This document shows, piece by piece, positions 35,253 to 44,000 of a stretch of DNA of 64,000 bases (its first letter is position 1; each line of letters starts with the position of its first letter). The stretch lies in contig NC_015844.1 in NCBI RefSeq assembly GCF_000973105.1, positions 1,732,501 through 1,796,500 on the forward strand, read 5' to 3'. The DNA comes from Zobellia galactanivorans. GTDB lineage: Bacteria > Bacteroidota > Bacteroidia > Flavobacteriales > Flavobacteriaceae. Made by a program: the position numbers and the translations under genes. The notes beneath the pieces were generated by a model. That model saw only the letters and a list, made by a program, of their open reading frames with translations, was not told the DNA's origin and made no database searches.

Positions 35253-36331
35253 TTTGCAAAAATCGAAATAATAGCAATGATTACCACAATAAAAAGTACC
35301 AAAAAAAATATTTTATAAAAAGAATAGGGTCGAGTACCACTGAGTTTTCCGGTTTGGCCGTTAATATAGAAATTATACTCTTTGTTGTCGTACCGATACG
35401 AGCTGATATATACCGGCAGCAGAATGTGTTTGAAGGTTTCATCGGTCAAAGTGATATCGGACTGCGTAATGCGTTGGGTATCACCACCGATATCACGACG
35501 GATCCAGCTGTATGCTATTTCCTTGGCTTCTTGAAAAGACAAGTGGTGCCCTTCCTTTAAGGAAACCGAATATTTTTCCGTTACAAAGCCCGAGAGGTAT
35601 TTGGAATTGAAGGCTACCAGCTCCTTTACGTCCCACTGGGCCACCTTAGGGGGGATTTCCTGTCGTTTCTTTTGGGAAGCATTGATCAAGATATCATCTA
35701 CAAAACCATTAACGGAACCCGACGCCCTAGACCATCGGGTTTTTCGAACCTGCCGGGTCTGCGTTCCATTCTTCGTCTTAACCCGATGAGTTTCGTAATA
35801 ATAATCGCCCCTCTGCCCCTCATACCGGGCAGAAAGATTGGCATCGAAAGTCCAATAGGGCACGTACAAACCATGAAGACCTTCGGGGTCGAGTGCGGCA
35901 CGTTTTAACTTGTTCGGGGCGAACCAAAGACCGTTCACCCAGTTTTTAAACAAGACTTTCGCCTTCTGGGCATCGATTTGAAAAGGAACCAAGGCCATGG
36001 GCAGTATCCAGCCTTCCTCTTCAACATCTTCTATAATCAGGGGTTCACTACAATAGATACACTGTAGCGATTTATAATTTTCTTGAACATGCTGATTGGC
36101 CCCACAATTTTTACAGTGCAGTACATCAATGGTTTTGGTATAGGCGTTATCGCCCACCACTTTTAAATAATGCTGTAACTCAAGTTCCTCTAAGCTGCTT
36201 TTGGCCTGTTCGATAAACTCTTCGTACCCGCAATACTCGCAAACAAGCTGGTGCGTACCTGGCTTGAATTTAAGTTCTGCACCACAGTTGGCGCATGCCT
36301 TTTTATGTTCGGATCGTTTGGTATCTTCCAT
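35249..36331 (-). CDS. Double zinc-ribbon protein with C-terminal membrane anchor
   Basis: This 360-residue protein carries two N-terminal zinc ribbons: Cys13/16/31/34 (CANC, CEYC) and Cys73/76/91/94 (CKNC, CIYC). A central domain contains WTFDANLSARYEGQRG and ILLPVYISSYRYDNKEYNFYINGQ, ending LSGTRPYS, and one C-terminal membrane helix (about 335-358) with almost no tail. This is the pattern of the TFIIB-type zinc-ribbon protein family, to which Bacillus YdjG also belongs. It is located 56 bp downstream of an SPFH protein and overlaps the phosphatase gene. A role in membrane stress or protein scaffolding is inferred from the family only. Confidence 0.82.
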   Translation of the reverse strand: MEDTKRSEHKKACANCGAELKFKPGTHQLVCEYCGYEEFIEQAKSSLEELELQHYLKVVGDNAYTKTIDVLHCKNCGANQHVQENYKSLQCIYCSEPLIIEDVEEEGWILPMALVPFQIDAQKAKVLFKNWVNGLWFAPNKLKRAALDPEGLHGLYVPYWTFDANLSARYEGQRGDYYYETHRVKTKNGTQTRQVRKTRWSRASGSVNGFVDDILINASQKKRQEIPPKVAQWDVKELVAFNSKYLSGFVTEKYSVSLKEGHHLSFQEAKEIAYSWIRRDIGGDTQRITQSDITLTDETFKHILLPVYISSYRYDNKEYNFYINGQTGKLSGTRPYSFYKIFFLVLFIVVIIAIISIFAK

Positions 36332-36387
36332 TGGTATTTTAGGTCATTTCCACTAAACAAGAGAGTTCACCCTAAAGAAATGACGTT

Positions 36388-37524
36388 TTAGGCCGTTGGC
36401 AGGGGTGGAGGTGTATTACCTCCCAAAAAAGATTTGAGTTCGTCCACGTCTTTTAGGGCCGTCCAGTTTTGCATGCCCTGTTTCCAAACCAAGGTTTCCC
36501 TGTTAATCGTTCTATTGGCAAACAGTTCTTTGAGCCTATCAAAAGTCACGGGGCCACTCTGCTGGCCGTTAAGTCCGTAATAATACATGGTATGGGCAGG
36601 CATTGGCGGAGGGGCGGGCGCATCGGTTTTTTGCGCTCCAAAGACGGGGTTTTGGCCTTGTGGCGCCATCATATTGCCCATTTGTTGGGCCAGAACAAAG
36701 CCCATACCCATGCCCATTCCAGCTCCTGCCGTACCTCCTTCGTTTTTCGCCGCGGCTTCCATGGCCTTTGCGGCCTTAAATTGGGAAAGCTTCACCATAT
36801 CCAACTTATCTAACCTACTATACTCGAAAATCTCTTTTTTAAGCTCTTCAGGCATAGAAACATTTTCAATATAGAAGCGCTCCAACGCTATACCGACCCT
36901 TCCGAATTCGGGTTGCATCACCTCTTGACAGGTTTCCGATAATTCGCTCGTATTGGCCGCATAGAGTTCTATAGGCAAATTGGCCTCGCCGACCGTATCG
37001 GTAAAACGGGTAACGATCAAACTCTTTAAATGCTCATTAATCTCGTAACTCGTAAAATTAGCATCCGTTCCGACTACATCTACAACAAATTTCCCCGCAT
37101 CGCTTATTCTAAAGCTATAGGTTCCAAAGGCACGTATTTCCACTAGTCCGAAACGATCATCGCTCAGCATAAAGGGGTTTTTGGTCCCCCATTTTTCATC
37201 GGTGAACAAACGGGTATTCACGAAATAGACCTCAGCCTTGAAAGGGCTGTCAAAACCATATTTCCAACCTTTCAGGGTAGTCAATATAGGTAGGTTCTTC
37301 GTGTTTAGGGTGTAGGTACCGGGCTTGAACACATCGGCCAGCTGGCCTTCATTTATAAATACCGCGGTCTGCCCTTCTCGAACGATAAGCTTGGCATTGT
37401 TCTTTATTTCGTTCTGATAGCGTTCAAAACGGTGTACAATAGTATCATTGGTCGGGTCTAACCATTCAATGATATCGATAAACTCATGACTTAGTTTGTT
37501 TTTTATTTCGTTGAATATGTCCAT
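36388..37524 (-). CDS. SPFH-domain protein with C-terminal GYF_2 (DUF4339) domain
   Basis: The 378-residue protein has an N-terminal SPFH/'virion core protein' domain (about 25-265) of the YdjI type: AKLIVREGQTAVFINEGQ, VFKPGTYTLNT and VRIALERFYIENVSMPEEL-like segment. A Gly/Met-rich hinge (GTAGAGMGMGMGFVLAQQMG) and a Pro-rich linker follow. A GYF_2 domain covers about 308-368 (YYYGLNGQQSGPVTFDRL, TLVWKQGMQNW). No membrane helix is seen, so membrane association would depend on partners. It heads the operon with the zinc-ribbon membrane protein and phosphatase. SPFH proteins scaffold membrane microdomains, and the GYF_2 domain suggests binding of proline-rich or membrane-protein partners. Confidence 0.87.
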   Translation of the reverse strand: MDIFNEIKNKLSHEFIDIIEWLDPTNDTIVHRFERYQNEIKNNAKLIVREGQTAVFINEGQLADVFKPGTYTLNTKNLPILTTLKGWKYGFDSPFKAEVYFVNTRLFTDEKWGTKNPFMLSDDRFGLVEIRAFGTYSFRISDAGKFVVDVVGTDANFTSYEINEHLKSLIVTRFTDTVGEANLPIELYAANTSELSETCQEVMQPEFGRVGIALERFYIENVSMPEELKKEIFEYSRLDKLDMVKLSQFKAAKAMEAAAKNEGGTAGAGMGMGMGFVLAQQMGNMMAPQGQNPVFGAQKTDAPAPPPMPAHTMYYYGLNGQQSGPVTFDRLKELFANRTINRETLVWKQGMQNWTALKDVDELKSFLGGNTPPPLPTA

Positions 37525-37829
37525 TACACCCTGTTTTAAATTTTTTAATAAGGTAGTGGATTTCTAGAAAAGGCACAAAGAAGGGAAGGGCAATTTAGGC
37601 GGGTATACCACAAAACACCCCATCTTACTTACAAAAGTGGCTTCCAAAGCAATCACTTTTTTGCACAAAAATGGACGCTTCCCAATAAAATTGAATTGTC
37701 AAGCCCGTAAAATAAGGTGCAATTTTTTGCCCCAAGCGGAATTTTTTGCATGATTATTTTCATAATTAACAAGAATTTAACTAGGTTTATACCCTAACAC
37801 GAACATTCAACAACTAAACTCTTCTCAAC
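37525..37829. other. 305-bp divergent region upstream of SusC
   Basis: It separates the SPFH operon from the SusC gene. It contains the direct repeat AATTTTTTGC (37721-37730 and 37740-37749), a short inverted repeat ATTAT-TTTC-ATAAT (37753-37766) and a near-consensus -7 sequence TAGGTTTA (about 37783-37790). No coding frame is supported. Confidence 0.55.
37721..37749. promoter_or_regulatory. Direct repeat upstream of the SusC gene
   Basis: AATTTTTTGC occurs at 37721-37730 and 37740-37749, a period of 19 bp. It lies about 35-60 bp upstream of the near-consensus -7 sequence TAGGTTTA, where an activator would bind. Confidence 0.4.
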
Positions 37830-40800
37830 ATGAAAACCAAAGAGCGACTATCCTCTATGGCTCGATTCTTAGCCAGTGGACCCAAAAAAATGCTCACTAC
37901 AGCAATCTGCTTACTGACTATTTTGAGCGCACATGCCAGAACCACCGAAGGTGAAACCTCACCTCAACAACCCACCATATCGGGTACCATTTACGATGAT
38001 ATGGGCGCACCCTTACCCGGGGCCAGTATTGTCTTAAAGGGAACTACAACGGGTACGACATCTGATTTTGACGGTAATTTCACCATAAAGACAGATGGAG
38101 AAAACACCATTCTAAGTATTTCCTACATTGGGTATAAGACCCAAGAAGTTGACATTTCCAACAAAACTACGGTCGACATCACCATGGTCTCAGATGCGGC
38201 CGCCCTTGATGAAATTGTAGTAGTAGGTTACAGCAGCCAAAAAAGGGCCACGGTAACCGGGGCCATCAGTACCCTAAAGGGTTCCGACATCGCAGAGGTG
38301 CCCGCGGCAAACATTACACAATCCTTGGCGGGTAGAATGGCCGGGGTAAGTATGCGCCCCAATGGCGGTACACCTGGAAATGACAATCCTGATATTCATA
38401 TTAGAGGTATTGTAACTACAGGTAACAATAAACCTTTAATAGTGGTAGACGGTATTAGAAGGGACAATATTGGACAGATAGACCCCAACGTTATTGAAAC
38501 CATTACCGTTTTAAAGGATGCAGCTGCGGTAGCTCCCTTTGGTATTGGCGGGTCGAACGGTGTAATATTAATTACCACCAAGAAAGGGAAATCAGGAAAA
38601 CCCGTGGTCAGTATCAACACCTCTTATGCCTTTCAAAAACCCACCTATCTTCCTGAAATGCTAAATGCCCAAGATTATATGGCATTGCAGAACGAAGGCT
38701 ACTTTAACCTGAACCCCACTGGTTCTACGCCTCCCAACGACCCAAATTTAATTGCCAATTACCCCTCTTTGCACAAAGAAGACCCTTACAGGTATCCCGA
38801 TGCCAATTTCCCTGAAATATTCAAGAAAAACTCAGGTATTCAAATTACCAATGCCGAAATAAGCGGTGGAACCGACAATATTCAATACCATGCCGGATTA
38901 GGCTATTATGACCAAGGAGGTATTTTTGAACCCTTAGGCTACAAAAGATATTCGTACAATCTTAATATAGATGCCAACCTAAGTGCCAATACCAAAGTAG
39001 GTATGTCATTACTCGGTACGATAGAAAACACAGACGGTATCGATGCCGATGAGTCACCGACCCACCTAATGCGAAGTTTCTACAAATTCGTCCCTACCCA
39101 AACCTTACTTTACCCAGAAGGAGACAAGTGGGGCGAATCTTCAGCCAATTCACCTCTAGGTGTCCTTAATTCGGATGGCTATAATAGGGAGGAAGACAAT
39201 ACCCTTCTAAGTTCCGTATACATAGAACAACAACTGCCTTTTATAGAAGGATTGAGTATAAAGGGCGTCTTCAGCTTTGACAACGAACAAGGAAACGACA
39301 AACTTTGGCACGTTCCCTATAAATATTACAATATAGACCTTTCCCAACAGCCATACACCTACACAGAAGCCATTTCCTTGCAAGAAGGTAACGGGGCTCC
39401 TTATACTTGGCTTCAATTAAAAAATGAGCGATCCAAAAAGTTCACGTACCAAGGATACATCAATTACAACCGAACCTTTGGCGACCATGCGGTATCAGCC
39501 TTGTTCGTAGCGGAAGCACGTGAAACCAAAGGCGACTACTTCAACACAAGAAGAAATAATTTTGCCATTGAAATAGACGAGTTGAGTTTGGGTAGTTCCG
39601 ATAAGCTAGATTATGACAATGCCGGATCTTCAAGCACAGCCTCTGAACTTGGCTATGTATACCGTTTAGGGTACACGTATAAGAACAAATATATTTTTGA
39701 GGCTTCAGGTAGGTATGACGGACATTATTCTTTTGCGCCAGGAAATAGATGGGGCTATTTTCCCGCCTTTTCCGCAGCATGGCGTATCTCAGAAGAGAAA
39801 TTCATGCAAAACGTAAACAACGTAAACAACTTAAAACTAAGAGGTTCTTGGGGTAAATCAGGAAACCTTCCTTACATTGATAACGAGCTTGCTGATTTCC
39901 AATACCTCGCAGGATATGATTTACGAGGAAATGCTTATGCTTATGGCAACGGCGTTTTAGTTCAGGGGTCCAAAATTGAAAATGAACCTAACCCTAATAT
40001 TACCTGGGAGATTTCCACAAAACTAGATATTGGTTTTGACCTTACTATGTACAATGGATTACTGAACGTAGAATTCGATTATTTCCATGAAGACCGAACA
40101 GGTATGCTTTTAACGCCTCAAGTAACATTGCCGGTTGAATACGGTCTCTCTTTATCTCAAGAAAACAAGGGGGAAATGAACAACGATGGTTTTGAATTCA
40201 GCATCGGAACGCTAAAACAATGGGACAGCGGCCTGCAGTTGTCGGTAAACGCCAACATGAGCTATTCCGAAAATAACATGATCGAAGTTTTCCAAAGTGA
40301 TGCCGAACGTGATAACCCAAACAGAACCAAAGTAGGAAGACCTTTTGGAACTCCATATGGGTACAAATCTTTAGGTCTATTCTCTACCGCAGAAGACATC
40401 AATAATGATGGTATTATAAACGCAGCCGATGGATATAACGTAGAGCAATTCGGAGACTTACACCCTGGAGATGTTAAGTATGCGGATTTGAGCGGACCAG
40501 ATGGTGTTCCTGATGGAAAAATTGATTCTAATGACCAGACCGTAATCGGAAAACCTGTATATCCTTCCACTACATACGGACTTAATACCGCTGTTAGCTA
40601 CAAAGGATTTGATTTATCCTTATTCTTTCAAGGCACGGCCAGTTCAGATATTAATATTCAGACATTCTTGACCTCTCCATTTGCGAATAACGGAAGTAAC
40701 ACTTCCTATGAATATTTCAATAATAGATGGACTCCAGATAACCAAGGTGCCAGATACCCAAGAGCTACCCCATCTCCCTACTCTAACAACACTCAGAGTT

Positions 40801-41042
40801 CTGATTTTTGGATGGTAGACACGAGCTATCTTCGTTTAAAGACCGCGTCTTTGGGTTACACCTTGCCACAGAGTGTAAGTGAAAAACTCAACGTTTCTTC
40901 AATTGGTTTCACCCTTACAGGCCAAAACCTGTTAACGATAAGCAAGTTAGATTTTATAGACCCTGAATTGGGATACGATGATCGCGAAAATTCCTATCCA
41001 ATAATGAAATCATTGGCATTTGGAATGAATATTTCCTTCTAA
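37830..41042 (+). CDS. SusC/RagA-type TonB-linked outer-membrane transporter
   Basis: At 1070 residues this is a full SusC. It has a signal peptide (LLTILSAHARTT region), then a carboxypeptidase-regulatory-like beta domain (about 48-130; ISGTIYDDMGAPLPGASIVL). The TonB-dependent plug follows (LDEIVVVGYSSQKRATVTGA, HIRGI, PLIVVDGIRRDNI, VLKDAAAVAPFGIGGSNGVI), then a 22-strand barrel ending in the aromatic residue F (SLAFGMNISF). It imports glycans or oligosaccharides across the outer membrane together with the SusD lipoprotein 19 bp downstream. No glycoside hydrolase or regulator is attached, so substrate prediction is weak. A candidate regulatory repeat lies upstream at 37721-37749. Confidence 0.95.
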   Translation: MKTKERLSSMARFLASGPKKMLTTAICLLTILSAHARTTEGETSPQQPTISGTIYDDMGAPLPGASIVLKGTTTGTTSDFDGNFTIKTDGENTILSISYIGYKTQEVDISNKTTVDITMVSDAAALDEIVVVGYSSQKRATVTGAISTLKGSDIAEVPAANITQSLAGRMAGVSMRPNGGTPGNDNPDIHIRGIVTTGNNKPLIVVDGIRRDNIGQIDPNVIETITVLKDAAAVAPFGIGGSNGVILITTKKGKSGKPVVSINTSYAFQKPTYLPEMLNAQDYMALQNEGYFNLNPTGSTPPNDPNLIANYPSLHKEDPYRYPDANFPEIFKKNSGIQITNAEISGGTDNIQYHAGLGYYDQGGIFEPLGYKRYSYNLNIDANLSANTKVGMSLLGTIENTDGIDADESPTHLMRSFYKFVPTQTLLYPEGDKWGESSANSPLGVLNSDGYNREEDNTLLSSVYIEQQLPFIEGLSIKGVFSFDNEQGNDKLWHVPYKYYNIDLSQQPYTYTEAISLQEGNGAPYTWLQLKNERSKKFTYQGYINYNRTFGDHAVSALFVAEARETKGDYFNTRRNNFAIEIDELSLGSSDKLDYDNAGSSSTASELGYVYRLGYTYKNKYIFEASGRYDGHYSFAPGNRWGYFPAFSAAWRISEEKFMQNVNNVNNLKLRGSWGKSGNLPYIDNELADFQYLAGYDLRGNAYAYGNGVLVQGSKIENEPNPNITWEISTKLDIGFDLTMYNGLLNVEFDYFHEDRTGMLLTPQVTLPVEYGLSLSQENKGEMNNDGFEFSIGTLKQWDSGLQLSVNANMSYSENNMIEVFQSDAERDNPNRTKVGRPFGTPYGYKSLGLFSTAEDINNDGIINAADGYNVEQFGDLHPGDVKYADLSGPDGVPDGKIDSNDQTVIGKPVYPSTTYGLNTAVSYKGFDLSLFFQGTASSDINIQTFLTSPFANNGSNTSYEYFNNRWTPDNQGARYPRATPSPYSNNTQSSDFWMVDTSYLRLKTASLGYTLPQSVSEKLNVSSIGFTLTGQNLLTISKLDFIDPELGYDDRENSYPIMKSLAFGMNISF

Positions 41043-41061
41043 TCAAAAAATTATAAAAATC

Positions 41062-42864
41062 ATGAAATACTTACATAATATAACTTATTTAAAAGCAGCC
41101 TGCCTCCTGCTTATATCGATATCTTTTTCGTGCGACTCGGAAGAATTTCTAGAAAACGAAAACAAGTCTAAACTTACAGACCAAACCCAGTGGCAAACCG
41201 AAGGCAACGCCGATATCTTTGTAAATGACGTATACAGCGAAATACCTCGCATATGTACGCTTGCCGAGCAACTGGATTATTATACGGATGATTATAACAT
41301 TAGCCACTATTACACAGCATCTAACTGGCGACAAGGTATTTGCCAAGCGCCGGGTTCAAGTAATGCCAGCCCATGGGGAGGGACTTACGGACCTACCAAC
41401 GGATATACCTGGGAGAGTTTTTTCGTAAAAGTCAGAAAATGTAATACCGGATTAAAAGAACTGGAGGCCAATAAAGACAACTTTACCCCTGAATACTACA
41501 ACCAAAGAACGGATGAATTGAGGTTCTTAAGGGCGTATTTCTATAGCGAGTTTTTCATGCATATAGGCGGTCTACCGATTCTAACCGAACCCCTCGACAG
41601 AAATACAATGACCGAGGAAGAGTTGTTAACCCCTAGGGCCACTTTTGAAGAGACCTTCAATTTTATAGTTAACGAGCTAGGCAGTATAGTTGACAACGGC
41701 CATCTCGAAATCAAATACAATAGTGGGGACCAAAATGCGGGAAGAGCTACTTTGGGCGCTGCCCTAGCCCTGAAAGGGTGGATCGAGTTATTTGGCGCCA
41801 GTCCGTTATTCAACAGTGGGTCCGGTTATCTTCCCGATACAGGTAATTTTGTGCATTTTGCAACGGCTGACCCCAACAGGTGGGCGACTGCGGCTGCTAC
41901 CAACAAGAAATTCATAGACGAGTACGAAGGCATTTACGACTTGTTCGACGACCTTCCTAATTTGTGGAGAGCCTCTAATGAATATAACTCCGAGGTGATT
42001 TGGGACCGACAGATTGTTGCCAATATTGGAGGTATGGGATCTAACTATGAAAGACGTGGAGGCCCAACATATGTCTTAGACCAATATATGACTTGGGGAA
42101 ATTACAATCCCACACAAGAGGTTGTAGATCAATTTGCCATGGCAAATGGAAAACCGATTTCCGACCCAACCTCTGGATATGACCCACAAAACCCATACGA
42201 AAACCGGGAAAAAAGGTTTTATGACTTTATCGTTTATGATGGGGCTCCTTACAAATTGGATTGGATGCCAGAAGAAGACACCATCTATACCCGTATTGAT
42301 GAAGCTGGCATCAACCTTAACCAAATAGACCTTGCGGGCTCAAACGATGTGGGCGATTCAGGATACTACCAAAAGAAGCGTTTGAATCCCGATGCAGCAC
42401 CCGGTAATGATGCCAGTGGGCAAAACGACCTTTTTTACCGATACGCCGAAGTCTTGCTCAATTACGCCGAGGCCCAGAACGAAGCGGTCGGTCCAGATCA
42501 AACGGTGTATGACGCCATCAATAAAATCAGGAACCGTTCCGATCTCCCCGACCTTCCTGCCGGTCTAAGCCAGGATGAAATGAGGGATGCCATACACACT
42601 GAGCGTAGAGTCGAGCTTTGTTTTGAAAACAAGCGTTACTACGACAACAAAAGATGGATGCAACAAGAAGAAACAATGGGCGTTGCTAGACACAACATGG
42701 TCATTAGAAACACAGTACCATCCGACAATTCGGGAGTTTGGACCTATAGTGTCGAGCCAGAGGTAAAATTCACCCCTAAGTTCGAAGCACGTCAGTACAT
42801 GAGCCCTATTCCCCAAAATGTAATAGATCAAAATCCGAATATTTCACAAAACCCAGGGTACTAA
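41062..42864 (+). CDS. SusD/RagB-type glycan-binding lipoprotein
   Basis: The 600-residue protein begins with a lipoprotein signal (ACLLLISISFSC, lipidated Cys24). It has SusD features: TDQTQWQTEGNADIFVNDVY in the N-terminal helix region, TDELRFLRAYFYSEFFMHIGGLPI (TPR-like), and the C-terminal RYAEVLLNYAEAQNE, INKIRNRSDLPDLP, ERRVELCFENKRYYDNKRWM and YMSPIPQNVIDQNP. It caps the SusC transporter at the cell surface and binds the glycan. A strong terminator follows, so SusC and SusD form a two-gene unit, with the sugar kinase transcribed separately. Confidence 0.94.
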   Translation: MKYLHNITYLKAACLLLISISFSCDSEEFLENENKSKLTDQTQWQTEGNADIFVNDVYSEIPRICTLAEQLDYYTDDYNISHYYTASNWRQGICQAPGSSNASPWGGTYGPTNGYTWESFFVKVRKCNTGLKELEANKDNFTPEYYNQRTDELRFLRAYFYSEFFMHIGGLPILTEPLDRNTMTEEELLTPRATFEETFNFIVNELGSIVDNGHLEIKYNSGDQNAGRATLGAALALKGWIELFGASPLFNSGSGYLPDTGNFVHFATADPNRWATAAATNKKFIDEYEGIYDLFDDLPNLWRASNEYNSEVIWDRQIVANIGGMGSNYERRGGPTYVLDQYMTWGNYNPTQEVVDQFAMANGKPISDPTSGYDPQNPYENREKRFYDFIVYDGAPYKLDWMPEEDTIYTRIDEAGINLNQIDLAGSNDVGDSGYYQKKRLNPDAAPGNDASGQNDLFYRYAEVLLNYAEAQNEAVGPDQTVYDAINKIRNRSDLPDLPAGLSQDEMRDAIHTERRVELCFENKRYYDNKRWMQQEETMGVARHNMVIRNTVPSDNSGVWTYSVEPEVKFTPKFEARQYMSPIPQNVIDQNPNISQNPGY

Positions 42865-42891
42865 TCGCAACAAGACCTTGAAATTTTCACT

Positions 42892-42923
42892 AAAAGCCAC
42901 TTCGTTCGTGAAGTGGCTTTTTT
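42892..42923 (+). terminator. Intrinsic terminator after SusD
   Basis: AAAAGCCACTTC (42892-42903) and GAAGTGGCTTTT (42910-42921) form a 12-bp stem with a 6-base loop, followed by further T residues to 42923. Confidence 0.9.
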
Positions 42924-43048
42924 GTGCAAATGAATTCTCGAATCGCCACACACATCAAAAAAACAAGATACTTCTTAAACCCTATAATTTAAGTACTTTT
43001 ACGAAACAAGAGAGCCCCTTTTAAACACCCATCACTTCAAGAACGCCT

Positions 43049-43996
43049 ATGAAAACCGTATACTGCATTGGAGAATTACTCATAGATTTTGTAGCGATAA
43101 AACAAGGCAACGACCTTTCAAAGGCGACCGAATTCACGAAAAAAGCGGGAGGAGCTCCCGCCAACGTAGCCTGCACCATAGCTAAATTAGGGGGTAAAAG
43201 CCAGTTTATAGGAGCCATAGGTAATGACCCCTTCGGAACCTTTTTGCTGAACGTATTGAAAGAAAATCGAGTGGACACTTCATTGGTGCAGCGTTCCAAA
43301 ACATTTACGACCATGGCATTTGTTTCCTTGGCCGAAGATGGGGAACGCGGTTTTGTTTTTAGCAGGGGTGCCGACAAGAAGCTGAAATACGACCCCACAT
43401 TGAAAAAACAGCTACAGAATGGCATTATACACCTTGGGGCGGCCACCGCTTTGCTAGGAGGAGGGCTAGAGGAAGCCTACGACCGCTACCTCTTCGATGC
43501 CCTGACCCAAAACACCTTCATCAGCTTTGACCCTAACTTCAGGAAAGACCTTTGGAAAGGAGAAGAAAGCACCTTTGTTAAAAAGTGTTTGCGCTTCATT
43601 GAAAAATCGCATTTATGCAAATTCAGTAAAGAGGAAGCCCAACTTATCTCGGGAGAGTCCGACCTTGAACGTGCCTGTAACACCATACATGAAATAGGGT
43701 CACCCCTTATTACCCTTACCTTGGGGAGCGAAGGCACCTTGGTCAGCACCCCTAAAAAGAAGACCATAGTACCCAGTATAAAAGTAAGGGCCATAGACAC
43801 CACTGGCGCCGGCGATGCCTTTATCGGCTGTTTGTTGTACCAAATTGCCAACATAGGAGACCCACACCTCATCCTATCCGATTATGGGCAATTGATCGAA
43901 ATGGTTGCCATGGCCAATAAGGCAGGAGCCATTACCACTACCGGTTACGGGGCCATTCCTTCACTTCCCGACAACAGCATGGTTTTCGGGGAATAG
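43049..43996 (+). CDS. PfkB-family carbohydrate kinase (fructokinase-like)
   Basis: The 315-residue protein has the PfkB fold. Its N-terminal YCIGELLIDFV is followed by AGGAPANVACTIAKLGG (substrate-binding signature 1) and FIGAIGNDPFGTFL. The anion hole and catalytic Asp are in DTTGAGDAFIGCLL near residue 255. The overall pattern is closest to fructokinases, which phosphorylate free fructose in the cytosol; a related sugar cannot be excluded. It follows the SusC/SusD pair, but a terminator lies between. Its stop is only 4 bp from the convergent AlbA_2 gene. Confidence 0.9.
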   Translation: MKTVYCIGELLIDFVAIKQGNDLSKATEFTKKAGGAPANVACTIAKLGGKSQFIGAIGNDPFGTFLLNVLKENRVDTSLVQRSKTFTTMAFVSLAEDGERGFVFSRGADKKLKYDPTLKKQLQNGIIHLGAATALLGGGLEEAYDRYLFDALTQNTFISFDPNFRKDLWKGEESTFVKKCLRFIEKSHLCKFSKEEAQLISGESDLERACNTIHEIGSPLITLTLGSEGTLVSTPKKKTIVPSIKVRAIDTTGAGDAFIGCLLYQIANIGDPHLILSDYGQLIEMVAMANKAGAITTTGYGAIPSLPDNSMVFGE

Positions 43997-44000
43997 ACAG

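Noticed and set aside
39800-39835. AACGTAAACAACGTAAACAAC repeat-like stretch
   Set aside because: It lies inside the SusC gene and encodes a short VNNVNN repetition in a loop; there is no sign of a mobile or regulatory element.
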